From Pseudomonas poae (GTDB taxonomy: Bacteria; Pseudomonadota; Gammaproteobacteria; Pseudomonadales; Pseudomonadaceae), in NCBI RefSeq assembly GCF_001439785.1, contig NZ_JYLI01000014.1, positions 1 to 64,000 of the forward strand: a stretch of 64,000 bases of DNA, written 5' to 3'. Shown here piece after piece: positions 54,275 through 62,673 of this stretch. The translations under genes were made by a program, and so were the position numbers. The notes beneath the pieces were generated by a model. That model saw nothing but the letters and a program-made list of their open reading frames with translations. It had not been told where the DNA came from and ran no database searches. The number at the start of each line of letters is the position of its first letter. Positions within the stretch are counted from its first letter, which is position 1.

Positions 54275-56362
54275 TTAGTCGGGCTTGCCGTCCACTACGC
54301 CGGCGGTGTTATCCAACAGGCTCTTGGTGGCCGTTTGCAGGAACGATTCAAGTTTCTGCTTCAGTGCGGCTTCGTCCGGCGATTCAGAGATCACTTTGCC
54401 GGTGGGGTTGGCGCCCAGTTCGTATTGCCACAACTTCGGCGGCATCTCCTTGGGCAATACCAGCACGCGGTCGCCGGTGAGCAGGGCCACGGTCTGGTCG
54501 CTGCCCGAAGGCTTGATCACGCCAAAGCCCTTGTCGCCTTCCGGCAGGTTCAGCAGGTCGCGGCCCCAGCACTGGTGCAGGGTGTCGCCACCGAGGCGGC
54601 CCATGATGGTCGGCACGATGTCGATCTGGGTGCCCACGGTGTGATCGCGCTCGCCGAACTTTTCCTGCATGCCGGGTGCGATCATCAGCATCGGCACGTT
54701 GAAACGGCCCAGGTCCATTTCGGTGATCTGCTGCTCGTTGCCAAACCCGTGGTCACCCACGATCACGAACAGGGTTTCCTTGAAGTAAGGCTCCTTGCGC
54801 GCCTTCTCGAAGAACTGGCCCAGCGCCCAATCGGAGTAACGCATTGCCGTGAGATGCTCGTCGAGGCTGCCACGGCCGGTGACTCTGTCCACGGGCAGAG
54901 GGTTGGGCAACGCGTACGGCGTGTGGTTGGACAGGGTTTGCAGCAGCGCATAGAACGGCTTGCCGCCTTCACGGGCTTTGAGCTCTTCCAGACCACGGTT
55001 GAACATGTCCTGGTCAGACACGCCCCAGGTCGGGTCGGAGAACACCGGGTTGACGAAGTCGTTGCGCCCGATGAAGTTGGTCATGCCCTGGTTGCTGAAG
55101 AAGCCCGACTGGTTGTCCCAGGCGAAATCGCCGTTGTAGACATACACGTCGTTGAAGTCACGCGCGCTGAGCAACTGCGGCAGGCCCGACAGTTTGTGGC
55201 TGCCTTCCGGGGTCTGCATCAGGTATTCGAAGCCCGGCAGGTTCGGGAAGCAGGCCATGGTGGCGAACATGCCCTGGTGGGTGTGGGTGCCGTTGGAGAA
55301 GAAGCGGTCGAACAGCAGGCCTTCCTTGGACAGCTTGTCAAAGTACGGCGTGATGTTGCCCGGACGGCCCAGTGCACCCACCGAGTGACCGGCGAAGCTT
55401 TCCATCAGGATCACCACGACGTTCTTGATCGGCAGGGTCTTCTCGGCCGGTGGCGTGTAGTCGCGGCGCACGGCGGCGGTGTCGGTATCCACCAGTTTTT
55501 CGCTTGGCAGCACCAGCATGTCGCGAACGGTCTGGGTGGCCAGCGGTTGTTCCAGGGTGGCCTTCCACACGTTATCGCGGTGCTCGGAAAAACGTGCCTT
55601 GGCCGCGCCGATCAACGACAGCGTACCGTTGAGGCCCAACTGGTTGGCGAAGTTGGAATCGGTGGTGTACACGTCACCCCAGCGCAGCGGCGGGCCCTGA
55701 CGCAGGGTGCCACGGGCGGCAACCACGGCGATCAACAGGCACACCACGAATACGGCGATGCGGCTGTACCATGGCGCCACCTGGCGGGTGCCGATACTGC
55801 CGCCGCTGAACGGGCCGCGTGGACGCGTGGCGCGGTCGGCGCCCTTGAACGCCATGCTCAGGACCAGCGTGCCCACAGCCCAGGCCAGCAGGTAGCGCAC
55901 CACCGGAAAACCGTACCAGAGCATGCTGACTACGGTCTTGGGGTCTTCCTTTACGTACTGGAACACCAGACCGTTGAGGCGCTGGTGGAACTCGCGGTAG
56001 AAGTCCATCTCCATCAGGCCCAGGAACAGCGCGATGCTCGACGCAACGGTGAGCCAGAAACGGAAGAACCCGCGCGCCGCCATGGCTCGCACGCTGAACA
56101 ACGCCAGCAACAGCGGAATCAGCAGGTACACCACCAGGCGCAGATCCAGACGCAGGCCATTGGCGAACGCTTCGAGGAAGGTCGCGGCCGGTGTGTCGAG
56201 GATCATCTCGCGGTTGTAGACCAGCAGCGCCAGGCGCAGCAGGGAGAACATCACCATCATGACCAGTGCACAGAGCAGCGTGTAAGCCAGATGGGATTTG
56301 ACGGTCGGTTGCAGCAGGCGATTCGAAGCTCGCTGCTGACTCAGGGCGTCCGGGTTTGCCAT
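54275..56362 (-). CDS. LTA-synthase-like membrane sulfatase-fold phosphotransferase
   Basis: A 695-residue protein with five N-terminal membrane helices (about residues 20-200) and a large periplasmic alkaline-phosphatase/sulfatase-fold domain (about 280-640). The catalytic Thr lies in FFSNGTHTHQGMFATMACFP. Metal ligands include the Glu in VVILMESFAGHS and IVGDHGFGN near the C-terminal part. Gram-negative relatives move phosphoglycerol or phosphoethanolamine onto periplasmic glucans or lipids; which one here is not evident. Two ATGs (56380, 56362) are possible; neither has a strong ribosome-binding site, and I chose the second by usual family length. Confidence 0.85.
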   Translation of the reverse strand: MANPDALSQQRASNRLLQPTVKSHLAYTLLCALVMMVMFSLLRLALLVYNREMILDTPAATFLEAFANGLRLDLRLVVYLLIPLLLALFSVRAMAARGFFRFWLTVASSIALFLGLMEMDFYREFHQRLNGLVFQYVKEDPKTVVSMLWYGFPVVRYLLAWAVGTLVLSMAFKGADRATRPRGPFSGGSIGTRQVAPWYSRIAVFVVCLLIAVVAARGTLRQGPPLRWGDVYTTDSNFANQLGLNGTLSLIGAAKARFSEHRDNVWKATLEQPLATQTVRDMLVLPSEKLVDTDTAAVRRDYTPPAEKTLPIKNVVVILMESFAGHSVGALGRPGNITPYFDKLSKEGLLFDRFFSNGTHTHQGMFATMACFPNLPGFEYLMQTPEGSHKLSGLPQLLSARDFNDVYVYNGDFAWDNQSGFFSNQGMTNFIGRNDFVNPVFSDPTWGVSDQDMFNRGLEELKAREGGKPFYALLQTLSNHTPYALPNPLPVDRVTGRGSLDEHLTAMRYSDWALGQFFEKARKEPYFKETLFVIVGDHGFGNEQQITEMDLGRFNVPMLMIAPGMQEKFGERDHTVGTQIDIVPTIMGRLGGDTLHQCWGRDLLNLPEGDKGFGVIKPSGSDQTVALLTGDRVLVLPKEMPPKLWQYELGANPTGKVISESPDEAALKQKLESFLQTATKSLLDNTAGVVDGKPD

Positions 56363-56602
56363 GTCGTTTTCAGGACCCATTGGAAGTTAAGTGACGAAGC
56401 ATTGCAGTGGCGCGAATGGTGCCCGATCAGTGCCGGCAAGGCTATTAATTACTGAACGAGTACCGCTACCCCGCCTTTAAAGGCGCCCAAGGCAGACCCT
56501 TGGCCGAGAGATTAAAGCCGGCGAATTCTCTTAAATGAAATGTGAAAATTCTGTGCAGCGAATATTTCGACACACAAATATCCCCAGGTGCCGTCATGCA
56601 AA

Positions 56603-56691
56603 TGTGGGAGGGGGCCTGCTCCCGATAGCGCAGTTTCAGTACCAGATTGACTGGCTGATACACCGCTATCGGGAGCAAGCCCCCTCCCACA
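56603..56691. repeat. REPIN upstream of LTA-synthase-like gene
   Basis: Inverted half-sites TGTGGGAGGGGGCCTGCTCC-CGATAGC and GCTATCGGGAGCAAGCCCCC-TCCCACA are separated by a 36-base spacer. It is the main content of the 358-bp gap 56363-56720. Confidence 0.85.
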
Positions 56692-56720
56692 ATTACCGTA
56701 CCCACTCTATATAGAGGGTG

Positions 56721-56912
56721 TCAGATCCGCACGTTGCCCCGTGGCCCGGCGATTGCCCAGATGATCAGGCCAAGCACTGGCAGCAGCAGGATCAACAGGA
56801 TCCACAACACTTTGGCGCCGGTACTTGCGCCGCTTTTGAACACGTTGATGATCGCCCAGATATCCAACGCCAGGATGATCAGGCCAATCAGGCCATTAAA
56901 GGTGGAACCCAT
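56721..56912 (-). CDS. Small PLDc_N-type membrane protein
   Basis: A 63-residue protein with two hydrophobic helices. LIGLIILALDIWAIINVFKS and KVLWILLILLLPVLGLIIWA-IAGPRG match the phospholipase-D N-terminal-like (PLDc_N) family, found as stand-alone membrane proteins of unknown function. Strong AAGGAG site eight bases before the ATG. Confidence 0.9.
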   Translation of the reverse strand: MGSTFNGLIGLIILALDIWAIINVFKSGASTGAKVLWILLILLLPVLGLIIWAIAGPRGNVRI

Positions 56913-56980
56913 GGTGTCGCTCCTTAAGTGAGGTCATGCCTGCTTAGGATAGGCGTGACCGGCCATCGTTCCGTTTTAAT

Positions 56981-57511
56981 TCAGACGTGCACCGCCACAC
57001 GCAGCGCTTCCAGGGCGGGTTCGGCCTGGATGCCGACCTCGGCGCAGCGTTGCAACAGGCCCGGCAGGTGATTGCCATGCACCAGCACCACCTGAATGGC
57101 GTCATCGAGCAACTGGCTGAAATTCACCAGCACATAGCCACCGTCTTCGGCGCTCAACGCGCTCATCTGGATCTGGATGCGATTGAGCGCCGTGAGGTCG
57201 TCGGCCTTGGCCAGTTGCTTGGGCTTGAGGTTGAACGCCACGCCCGGGCCGAACGAGGCAACGATCTGCGCGAAGAGGTCGCCGTAAGTGTCCGCCTGGA
57301 ACAGCACAGTGTCCGGCAGGCTGCCGACCACCACCCACTCGCCCAACGGGATCGTAAAGCTGTCGTCGTAGTTGATGTCCGGGTTCGCCGCCAAAAACGC
57401 TGCCGGGTCGGCATACGCCTGGGCGGCTTCATCGGCGATGCGCGCCACCTCGTCTTCGCCCATGACGCCGGCGCTGATGTGGCTGATGAGTTCGACGAGG
57501 GCGGTTTTCAT
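56981..57511 (-). CDS. Conserved hypothetical protein, 176 aa
   Basis: I do not recognise the family. It is an acidic soluble protein without signal peptide or membrane helix. The N-terminal half is helical (MKTALVELISHISAGVMGED). The middle has NYDDSFTIPLGEWVVVGSLP and ADTYGDLFAQIVASFGPGVA, looking like an alpha/beta domain. The C-terminal third is hydrophobic-patterned (DDAIQVVLVHGNHLPGLLQ). It has a good AGGA site and starts 41 bp after the ankyrin protein gene on the same strand, so the two probably form an operon. Confidence 0.8.
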   Translation of the reverse strand: MKTALVELISHISAGVMGEDEVARIADEAAQAYADPAAFLAANPDINYDDSFTIPLGEWVVVGSLPDTVLFQADTYGDLFAQIVASFGPGVAFNLKPKQLAKADDLTALNRIQIQMSALSAEDGGYVLVNFSQLLDDAIQVVLVHGNHLPGLLQRCAEVGIQAEPALEALRVAVHV

Positions 57512-57552
57512 GAGGCAATCCTGTGGCGGGCGGGTTTTCGAGGGCGCAAAGC

Positions 57553-58068
57553 CTACACCAGTTTCTGCAACTTCGCCGCCGCGTCCACCGCGCCCATGGT
57601 CTGCGCGGCCGCCAGCGCCGTCGCGCCCTGGGCATCGGTCACCTTGGGGTTGGCGCCCTGCTCCAGCAGGTAGTCGAGCATTTCGAGACGGTTGAACATC
57701 GCGGCCATCATCAATGCGGTACGGCCATCGGAGGATGCAGCCTCCACTGGCGTGCCGCCCTCGATGAGCGCCTTGACCACGGCCATGTGGCCCTTGAACG
57801 CCGCGCCGGCGATTGGCAACTGGTTCTTGTCGTTGGCAATCAGTGGGTCGGCCTTGAATTCGAGCAGCACTTTTACCGCTTCGGCGTGGCCGTGGTAGGC
57901 GGCAAGCATCAGCAGGGTGTCGCCATTGTGATTGCGAAAGTTGGCGGGCAACCCCTTGGCGAGCAGCGCGGCAAGCATGGCGGCGTCGCCTTTGCGGGCA
58001 ACATCGAAGACCTGCTCGGCAAATTCAGCGGCTTCGTCGTCGGTCATCTGTTTGGGTTGGTCTGACAT
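57553..58068 (-). CDS. Ankyrin-repeat protein
   Basis: A 171-residue cytosolic protein made of four to five ankyrin repeats: GDTLLMLAAYHGHAEAVKVLL, QLPIAGAAFKGHMAVVKALIEGG, GRTALMMAAMFNRLEMLDYLLEQGA, and a shorter GATALAAAQTMGAVDAA. An acidic N-terminal helix (MSDQPKQMTDDEAAEFAEQV) precedes them. There is no signal peptide, unlike the catalase-linked AnkB of P. aeruginosa. It probably binds a protein partner, perhaps the product of the next gene. Strong AGGAG site. Confidence 0.92.
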   Translation of the reverse strand: MSDQPKQMTDDEAAEFAEQVFDVARKGDAAMLAALLAKGLPANFRNHNGDTLLMLAAYHGHAEAVKVLLEFKADPLIANDKNQLPIAGAAFKGHMAVVKALIEGGTPVEAASSDGRTALMMAAMFNRLEMLDYLLEQGANPKVTDAQGATALAAAQTMGAVDAAAKLQKLV

Positions 58069-58434
58069 AGGGGGCTCCTTGATCGGTAGTGAATAGGCGC
58101 CAGTGTTGCGAGGGAGTTCCCGCCTGTCATGGCTTTTTTGTCAAAAGCCGTCATAGCCACACTCAATCAATGGTTCAGACAGGTTGCACTGACCAAAGGG
58201 AATTTAACCGTATGTTTCGAGTCTTTTAGCTTAAGGCCCTTGCAGCCGCCGCCGACCAGACAGCGCAAAATGCAGGGGTGCACGACGACCCTTCATGCAA
58301 TTTGCACGAAACCGAAAATGTCACATAAATTCAACTTATTGATTTATAAGGATATTTTCAATAGCCAATAGCTGGCACAATCACTGCACCTATCACTCCA
58401 TGCTTGCCAACTTGAGCCAACGGAGCTGATAGAC
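58069..58434 (+). promoter_or_regulatory. Upstream region of DUF3509 gene with sigma-54-like promoter
   Basis: TGGCAC at 58373-58378 and CTGCA at 58384-58388 place GG and GC exactly 12 bases apart, the -24/-12 spacing of sigma-54 (consensus TGGCAC-N5-TTGCW, one mismatch). It is 46 bases before the ATG. An AT-rich tract (58318-58370) lies just upstream, suitable for an activator or IHF. No gene is credible in the 366-bp interval. Confidence 0.5.
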
Positions 58435-58713
58435 ATGAGCCTGATCCAAGATAAATTCGCTTCAGTATTCTCCCAGTACGACGTCACCACTCAGCCCCGT
58501 CCGGACGGTGGCATCCTGTTGACCCTGCGCAACGGCGAAGGCAAACAGGTCAAACGCTCGATCTCTTATCAGCAGTTGCACACTGCCGACCAACTGACTT
58601 GGGTCATCAGCGCGATCCGCCGCGACCTCGCCGAACAAGCCAGTGATCTGCCGCAGATTTCGATGCTGCAAAGCCAAAACCGCTTCGCCCTGCCGACCTA
58701 CCACTCGGCTTAA
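58435..58713 (+). CDS. DUF3509 family protein
   Basis: A 92-residue soluble protein with MSLIQDKFASVFSQYDVTTQ and RPDGGILLTLRNGEGKQVKR, followed by ITYQQL-like ISYQQLHTADQLTWVISAIRRDL. It matches the Pseudomonas DUF3509 family, of unknown function. It is preceded by a candidate sigma-54 promoter and followed at once by an intrinsic terminator, so it is a monocistronic unit. Confidence 0.88.
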   Translation: MSLIQDKFASVFSQYDVTTQPRPDGGILLTLRNGEGKQVKRSISYQQLHTADQLTWVISAIRRDLAEQASDLPQISMLQSQNRFALPTYHSA

Positions 58714-58727
58714 GCAACGAATTTCAC

Positions 58728-58768
58728 AAAAAGGGCCGCGACGTCGTTGAACGTCGCGGCCCTTTTTC
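58728..58768. terminator. Intrinsic terminator after DUF3509 gene
   Basis: AAAAAGGGCCGCGACGTCG / ACGTCGCGGCCCTTTTT is a GC-rich stem of about 13 bp with a T-run on the + side and an A-run on the left, so it can also stop the convergent LuxR-type gene. Confidence 0.93.
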
Positions 58769-58774
58769 GTGTGT

Positions 58775-59044
58775 TCAATACAGGCGCTGGCGCACCGCCT
58801 CATTGACCGCCTGCACGCGATTGCTCACCTGAAGCTTGCCGTAGATATTGCGCAGATGAAATTTGACCGCCGCCTGGGAGGTCGCGCGAATTTTACTGAT
58901 TTCCCAGACGGTCTTGCCCTCCGAGGCCCAGCGCAGGATTTCCAGCTCCGTCGGGGTCAAGGGTTTGCCGGACAGGCTTAAGCGACGTCGCACCACTCGG
59001 GGCGGGTCGCAAGGTGCTTGATACAACTCATCTGGGCCGCTCAT
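58775..59044 (-). CDS. LuxR-type HTH-only regulator
   Basis: An 89-residue protein that is little more than a LuxR/NarL DNA-binding domain. LTPTELEILRWASEGKTVWE and ISKIRATSQAAVKFHLRNIY-GKL contain the conserved Glu, the recognition helix and the VKFHL pattern. The first 28 residues are Pro/Arg-rich without a receiver or autoinducer domain. It is like GerE-type stand-alone HTH proteins. Its start follows AAAGGAG. Target genes are unknown. Confidence 0.88.
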   Translation of the reverse strand: MSGPDELYQAPCDPPRVVRRRLSLSGKPLTPTELEILRWASEGKTVWEISKIRATSQAAVKFHLRNIYGKLQVSNRVQAVNEAVRQRLY

Positions 59045-59250
59045 GTGTCGCTCTCCTTTTTATTTGCGCTTGGCGAATGCCCATACCGATCTTCGGATTT
59101 CTCCCATTGACAGGCGGCATACACACCGAAGCACGAGAGCGTTACACAACCCGCTGAGCCATCCCCCCAGACCCAACATAAATAGTCATGACCTACGCAC
59201 TAATACGGTTATTCCTACAAAAATTTCCAGCACTCAGGATCACCACCCGC

Positions 59251-60135
59251 CTAATTCACTACTTCACTGCGGATGGCTTGGGTCACGATGCTCGCCAGGC
59301 GCTCGGTCAACTGATCAGGGCTGGCCTCCCGACGATGCAGCGTCAGCGCAATGCTGGGCAGCGCAGGCAAGCCTCGCTCTTCGGCCGCGAGCACCGCAGT
59401 ACCCGTCTGCATGCCCAGCGAGGTGCGGATGGTATAGCCCAAGCCCGCCTCCGTCGCAGCAGAAAGACCGTTGAGACTGGAGCTGGTAAATGACAACAGC
59501 CATGCAATGCCCTTTTCGCTGAGCGCCTGAGTGGCCATCGAATGAAACGGGCACGGCGCATCAAACGCGATGATCGGCAGCGGCTCGCCGGAAACCGCAT
59601 TCCAGTTCAAATACTCGTGGCTTGATCCGATCCATTGCATCGGCAGCTCTGCCACGAGTTCCTGGTACCCGGCCCTGTGGCCGCTGCCCCACACCACCGC
59701 CAGGTCGAGCGAACCGTTATCGATGCGGCTGAGCAGGTCAGCGTTGCGCGCGATCCTCGCCTCCACCCGCACGTCCGGATGGGCCCTGGCAAACCGGCCC
59801 AACACCGTCGGCAGAAAACCGCTCAAGTCCTCCTGCAACCCTAGGCGCACCCAGCCCTTGAGCTTGAGCTCGGAGACCGCGGCGATCGTTTCGTCGTTCA
59901 GACTGAGCAAGCGCTTTGAGTAGTTGAGCAGCACCTCCCCTGTGTCCGTGAGAGCCAGCCGTCTTCCAGCCTTGGTGAACAGCGGCGAACCCGCCTGCGC
60001 CTCAAGCTTTTTCAGTTGAGCGCTGATTGCCGACGTGGAGCGCGCGAGTTTCTGCGCGGCCTTGGCAAAGCTGCCCATTTCCACGCCTGTCACAAAGCTG
60101 CGCATCACATCCAGATCAAAATTAACCGGCCGCAT
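59251..60135 (-). CDS. LysR-family regulator of the right-edge cluster
   Basis: A 294-residue LysR-type regulator. The HTH is MRSFVTGVEMGSFAKAAQKL with ARSTSAISAQLKKLEAQAG, and a ligand-binding domain follows from about 90 (LKGWVRLGLQEDLSGFLPTV). The start at 60135 has CAGG six bases upstream; an ATG at 60141 abuts that site. It is divergent from the MFS transporter over a 106-bp AT-rich spacer, so it probably controls the transporter and perhaps the enzymes beyond it. Confidence 0.88.
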   Translation of the reverse strand: MRPVNFDLDVMRSFVTGVEMGSFAKAAQKLARSTSAISAQLKKLEAQAGSPLFTKAGRRLALTDTGEVLLNYSKRLLSLNDETIAAVSELKLKGWVRLGLQEDLSGFLPTVLGRFARAHPDVRVEARIARNADLLSRIDNGSLDLAVVWGSGHRAGYQELVAELPMQWIGSSHEYLNWNAVSGEPLPIIAFDAPCPFHSMATQALSEKGIAWLLSFTSSSLNGLSAATEAGLGYTIRTSLGMQTGTAVLAAEERGLPALPSIALTLHRREASPDQLTERLASIVTQAIRSEVVN

Positions 60136-60241
60136 AATCATCCTGTTTTTTGGGACTAACACGCTAAATTATTTGATATTCGAAACGATGCGCCCATGAG
60201 AGCCTTTTGCCAACAAATATTGAACTTTTTTTGGAGTGCTT

Positions 60242-61486
60242 ATGCCCGTGGATAATGGTCACCGCTGGAAAGTGCTGGGGGTAGGCGTCGCCGCCAACGC
60301 CAGCTTTTCCGCCGTCGTTGGGGGGCTGCCCGCGACAGCTGTGTACATGCGCGCCACCTACCAGCTCGACAACACGCAGTTGGGCCTGGTGCTGGGCGTG
60401 CTGGGCCTGGGCATCGCCATCAGTGAAATCCCTTGGGGGCTGCTGACTGACCGGTGGGGCGACCGCCCGGTATTGCTGACCGGGCTGCTGAGCTCCGGCA
60501 TCGCCCTATTGGTATTGGCGATGCTGGCACTTTACGCACCCACGCTGATATTGCTGGCCATCGGCCTGTTCGTTGTCGGCCTGCTCGGCAGCAGCGTCAA
60601 CGGTGCCAGCGGCCGAGCCATCATGGCTTGGTTCAAGGAGGGCGAGCGAGGTCTGGCCATGAGCATTCGGCAAACCGCCGTGCCAGGTGGCTACGCCCTC
60701 GGCGCATTGATACTGCCCTACTTGGCCCACAGCTATGGCTTCGTCCAGGTATTTGGCGCCAGCGCGCTGTTCTGCCTGATAGCCAGCTTCTTCGCCTGGA
60801 TGTGGTTGTATGAGCCGGACTTCGATGGGACAGCCGCCAAGAAGCACAACGCCACGCCCAGCAACAGCCCGCTGAGCGATCTGCGGGTATGGCGCATCGT
60901 ACTGGCCATCGGCCTGCTCTGTGCCCCGCAGTTTGCGATTCTCACGTACGCCGCGGTGTTCTTCCACGACTTCAGCCACCTGGATATCACCCTGGTTTCC
61001 GCAACACTGGCGGTGATCCAGGTCGGCGCCATCGTCAGCCGCATCTGGAGCGGGCGCTGGACCGACAAAAACAAAAATCGGCGCAGCTATCTCAAAGGCT
61101 GCGCATGGCTAAGTACCGTGACCTTCCTGCTGCTGGGAGTCACCGTCTCGCTTGCCAGTGCATACGGGATCAACGCAACCCCGCTGGCCAGCGGCCTGAT
61201 CATTGCAGCGATGGTGATCGCCGGCATCAGCGTATCGGCATGGCACGGCGTGGCCTACACCGAGCTGGCCACAATGGCGGGCGCCAGCCGCGCCGGCACG
61301 GCACTGGCAATGGGTAATACCTGCGTGTTCGTCGTGTTGTTCGCCACCCCCATCGCGGCGTCCGCACTGATGACTCACTTCTCCTGGGGCACGGTATGGC
61401 TGGCCGCGGCCTTCTGCGCGCTGCTGACCGTACCGTTGTTTCCACGGGTAGAAAAGCACTTCGCCCTGGAACTTGGCTCAGTCTGA
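60242..61486 (+). CDS. MFS transporter
   Basis: A 414-residue major facilitator protein with twelve predicted helices. The loop 2-3 motif is GLLTDRWGDRPVLL (MFS signature A) and its second-half counterpart RIWSGRWTDKNKNRRSY. NGASGRAIMAWFKEGERGLAMSIRQ resembles the conserved segment of sugar-acid/anion and drug MFS groups. The start at 60242 has GGAG six bases upstream. It is placed between a divergent LysR regulator and biosynthetic-type enzymes, so export of their product or uptake of their substrate is the likely role. Confidence 0.88.
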   Translation: MPVDNGHRWKVLGVGVAANASFSAVVGGLPATAVYMRATYQLDNTQLGLVLGVLGLGIAISEIPWGLLTDRWGDRPVLLTGLLSSGIALLVLAMLALYAPTLILLAIGLFVVGLLGSSVNGASGRAIMAWFKEGERGLAMSIRQTAVPGGYALGALILPYLAHSYGFVQVFGASALFCLIASFFAWMWLYEPDFDGTAAKKHNATPSNSPLSDLRVWRIVLAIGLLCAPQFAILTYAAVFFHDFSHLDITLVSATLAVIQVGAIVSRIWSGRWTDKNKNRRSYLKGCAWLSTVTFLLLGVTVSLASAYGINATPLASGLIIAAMVIAGISVSAWHGVAYTELATMAGASRAGTALAMGNTCVFVVLFATPIAASALMTHFSWGTVWLAAAFCALLTVPLFPRVEKHFALELGSV

Positions 61487-61543
61487 ACCGCCAGTGAACC
61501 CTTTTTGCCCCGAAGAAAAATCGTAGTACCCGTCGCAGCAACC

Positions 61544-61576
61544 TGAATCAGGGCCGACTCGTTCGGCCCTGATTCA
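61544..61576. terminator. Strong hairpin between MFS and dioxygenase genes
   Basis: A perfect 14-bp stem (TGAATCAGGGCCGA / TCGGCCCTGATTCA) with a 5-base loop (CTCGT), 58 bp after the MFS stop and 33 bp before the dioxygenase ATG. No T-run follows, so it may be an attenuator or mRNA-stability element rather than a full terminator. Confidence 0.6.
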
Positions 61577-61608
61577 CCTGGACTTACATCATTCCATTGG
61601 AGGAAACC

Positions 61609-62610
61609 ATGACACCTCGATTTATCTTTGCGCCTGATGAAAAGACTCAGCTATTCCAATTGCTGGAACGCTCAAGTACTTCACCCTACACCCACTATCC
61701 CGCGTTCTCCCAAGAGATAAACGAACTGCTTCACCTGGTGCCGCCGCGTTTTATCAAGCTGTGCCAGGATATTCGTCATGAACGTGCGACCCAGCAGCAA
61801 CGCATCCACGTGATTCGCAACTGCCCGATGGACCTCGTGATTCCGGAGCTCGATCCTGACGATCCGGTGCGCGATAAATACCTTAAGAAAACCCGATTCA
61901 TCAGCGAAGCGTTTCTTGAATTATTTGCCCAACTGACGGTAACGCCCCTGTTGTCCTATGAAACCAGAAACCAGGGCGACTTCTTTACCGATGTCATCGC
62001 CATCAAGAAATACAGTGGTCAATTGACCGGTTTCAGCGACAGTGAACTGGTGTTCCACAATGATCGCACCGCGCATAAAGTCAGGGCTGATTACATCACC
62101 CTGCTTGGACTGCGCTGCCCGGATGACGACCTCATCTATACCGGTTATATCGACGGAGTGGATATCGTCAACAACCTGGACCCGGTGCACGCTGATTACT
62201 TGCGCCACCCGCACTTCCTGACCACGTTCGATGTGTTCTCCCGAGACATGAACAAACAACTGAGCACTTCGGAGAAACATCCGATTCTCAGCAACACACA
62301 CTCCATCCGTTACTTGGACACCATGACCTATGTGGCATCCGAAGCGCCCGTCGAGGCGCGGGATGCGTTCATTGCCTTTAAAAATGCCATGACTCGTTCC
62401 CAGTGCAAACGACACCGGATTCTCACGGGCGATCTATTGACCTTTGCTAATCAGGACGGACTACATAACCGCGAAAAAATCGACATTCTCAACCCACACA
62501 GCGCCGCCTCGCGCTGGTTGCTCAAAACCTATGCGTTCAAGGATTCGCCGACCGCCGAAAGTTTCAAGCCGTTCTGGTCCAACAACCGCACCGGCTGCGT
62601 CATCGACTGA
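61609..62610 (+). CDS. Fe(II)/2-oxoglutarate oxygenase, clavaminate-synthase-like amino-acid hydroxylase
   Basis: A 333-residue cytosolic enzyme of the clavaminate synthase/TauD-like superfamily, the group containing AsnO, VioC and arginine hydroxylases. The metal facial triad is readable: His150-x-Asp152 in SELVFHNDRTAH and His286 in QDGLHNREK. Arg302 in SRWLLKTYAF fits the 2-oxoglutarate-binding Arg. The strand before the triad, DFFTDVIAIKKYSGQLTGFS, and LDTMTYV further on also fit. The usual HxE is HxD here. The substrate is probably a free amino acid but cannot be read. GGAGG five bases before the ATG is a near-perfect ribosome-binding site. The aminotransferase follows by 63 bp. Confidence 0.82.
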   Translation: MTPRFIFAPDEKTQLFQLLERSSTSPYTHYPAFSQEINELLHLVPPRFIKLCQDIRHERATQQQRIHVIRNCPMDLVIPELDPDDPVRDKYLKKTRFISEAFLELFAQLTVTPLLSYETRNQGDFFTDVIAIKKYSGQLTGFSDSELVFHNDRTAHKVRADYITLLGLRCPDDDLIYTGYIDGVDIVNNLDPVHADYLRHPHFLTTFDVFSRDMNKQLSTSEKHPILSNTHSIRYLDTMTYVASEAPVEARDAFIAFKNAMTRSQCKRHRILTGDLLTFANQDGLHNREKIDILNPHSAASRWLLKTYAFKDSPTAESFKPFWSNNRTGCVID

Positions 62611-62673
62611 ACACTGCGCACCACACCTCCTCATTGATGACAAGTTACACACAACTCTATCAAGGTGATTTAA

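Noticed and set aside
58129..58371. 80-residue plus-strand frame before the DUF3509 gene
   Set aside because: No ribosome-binding site, no family resemblance, and it runs through the AT-rich promoter tract.
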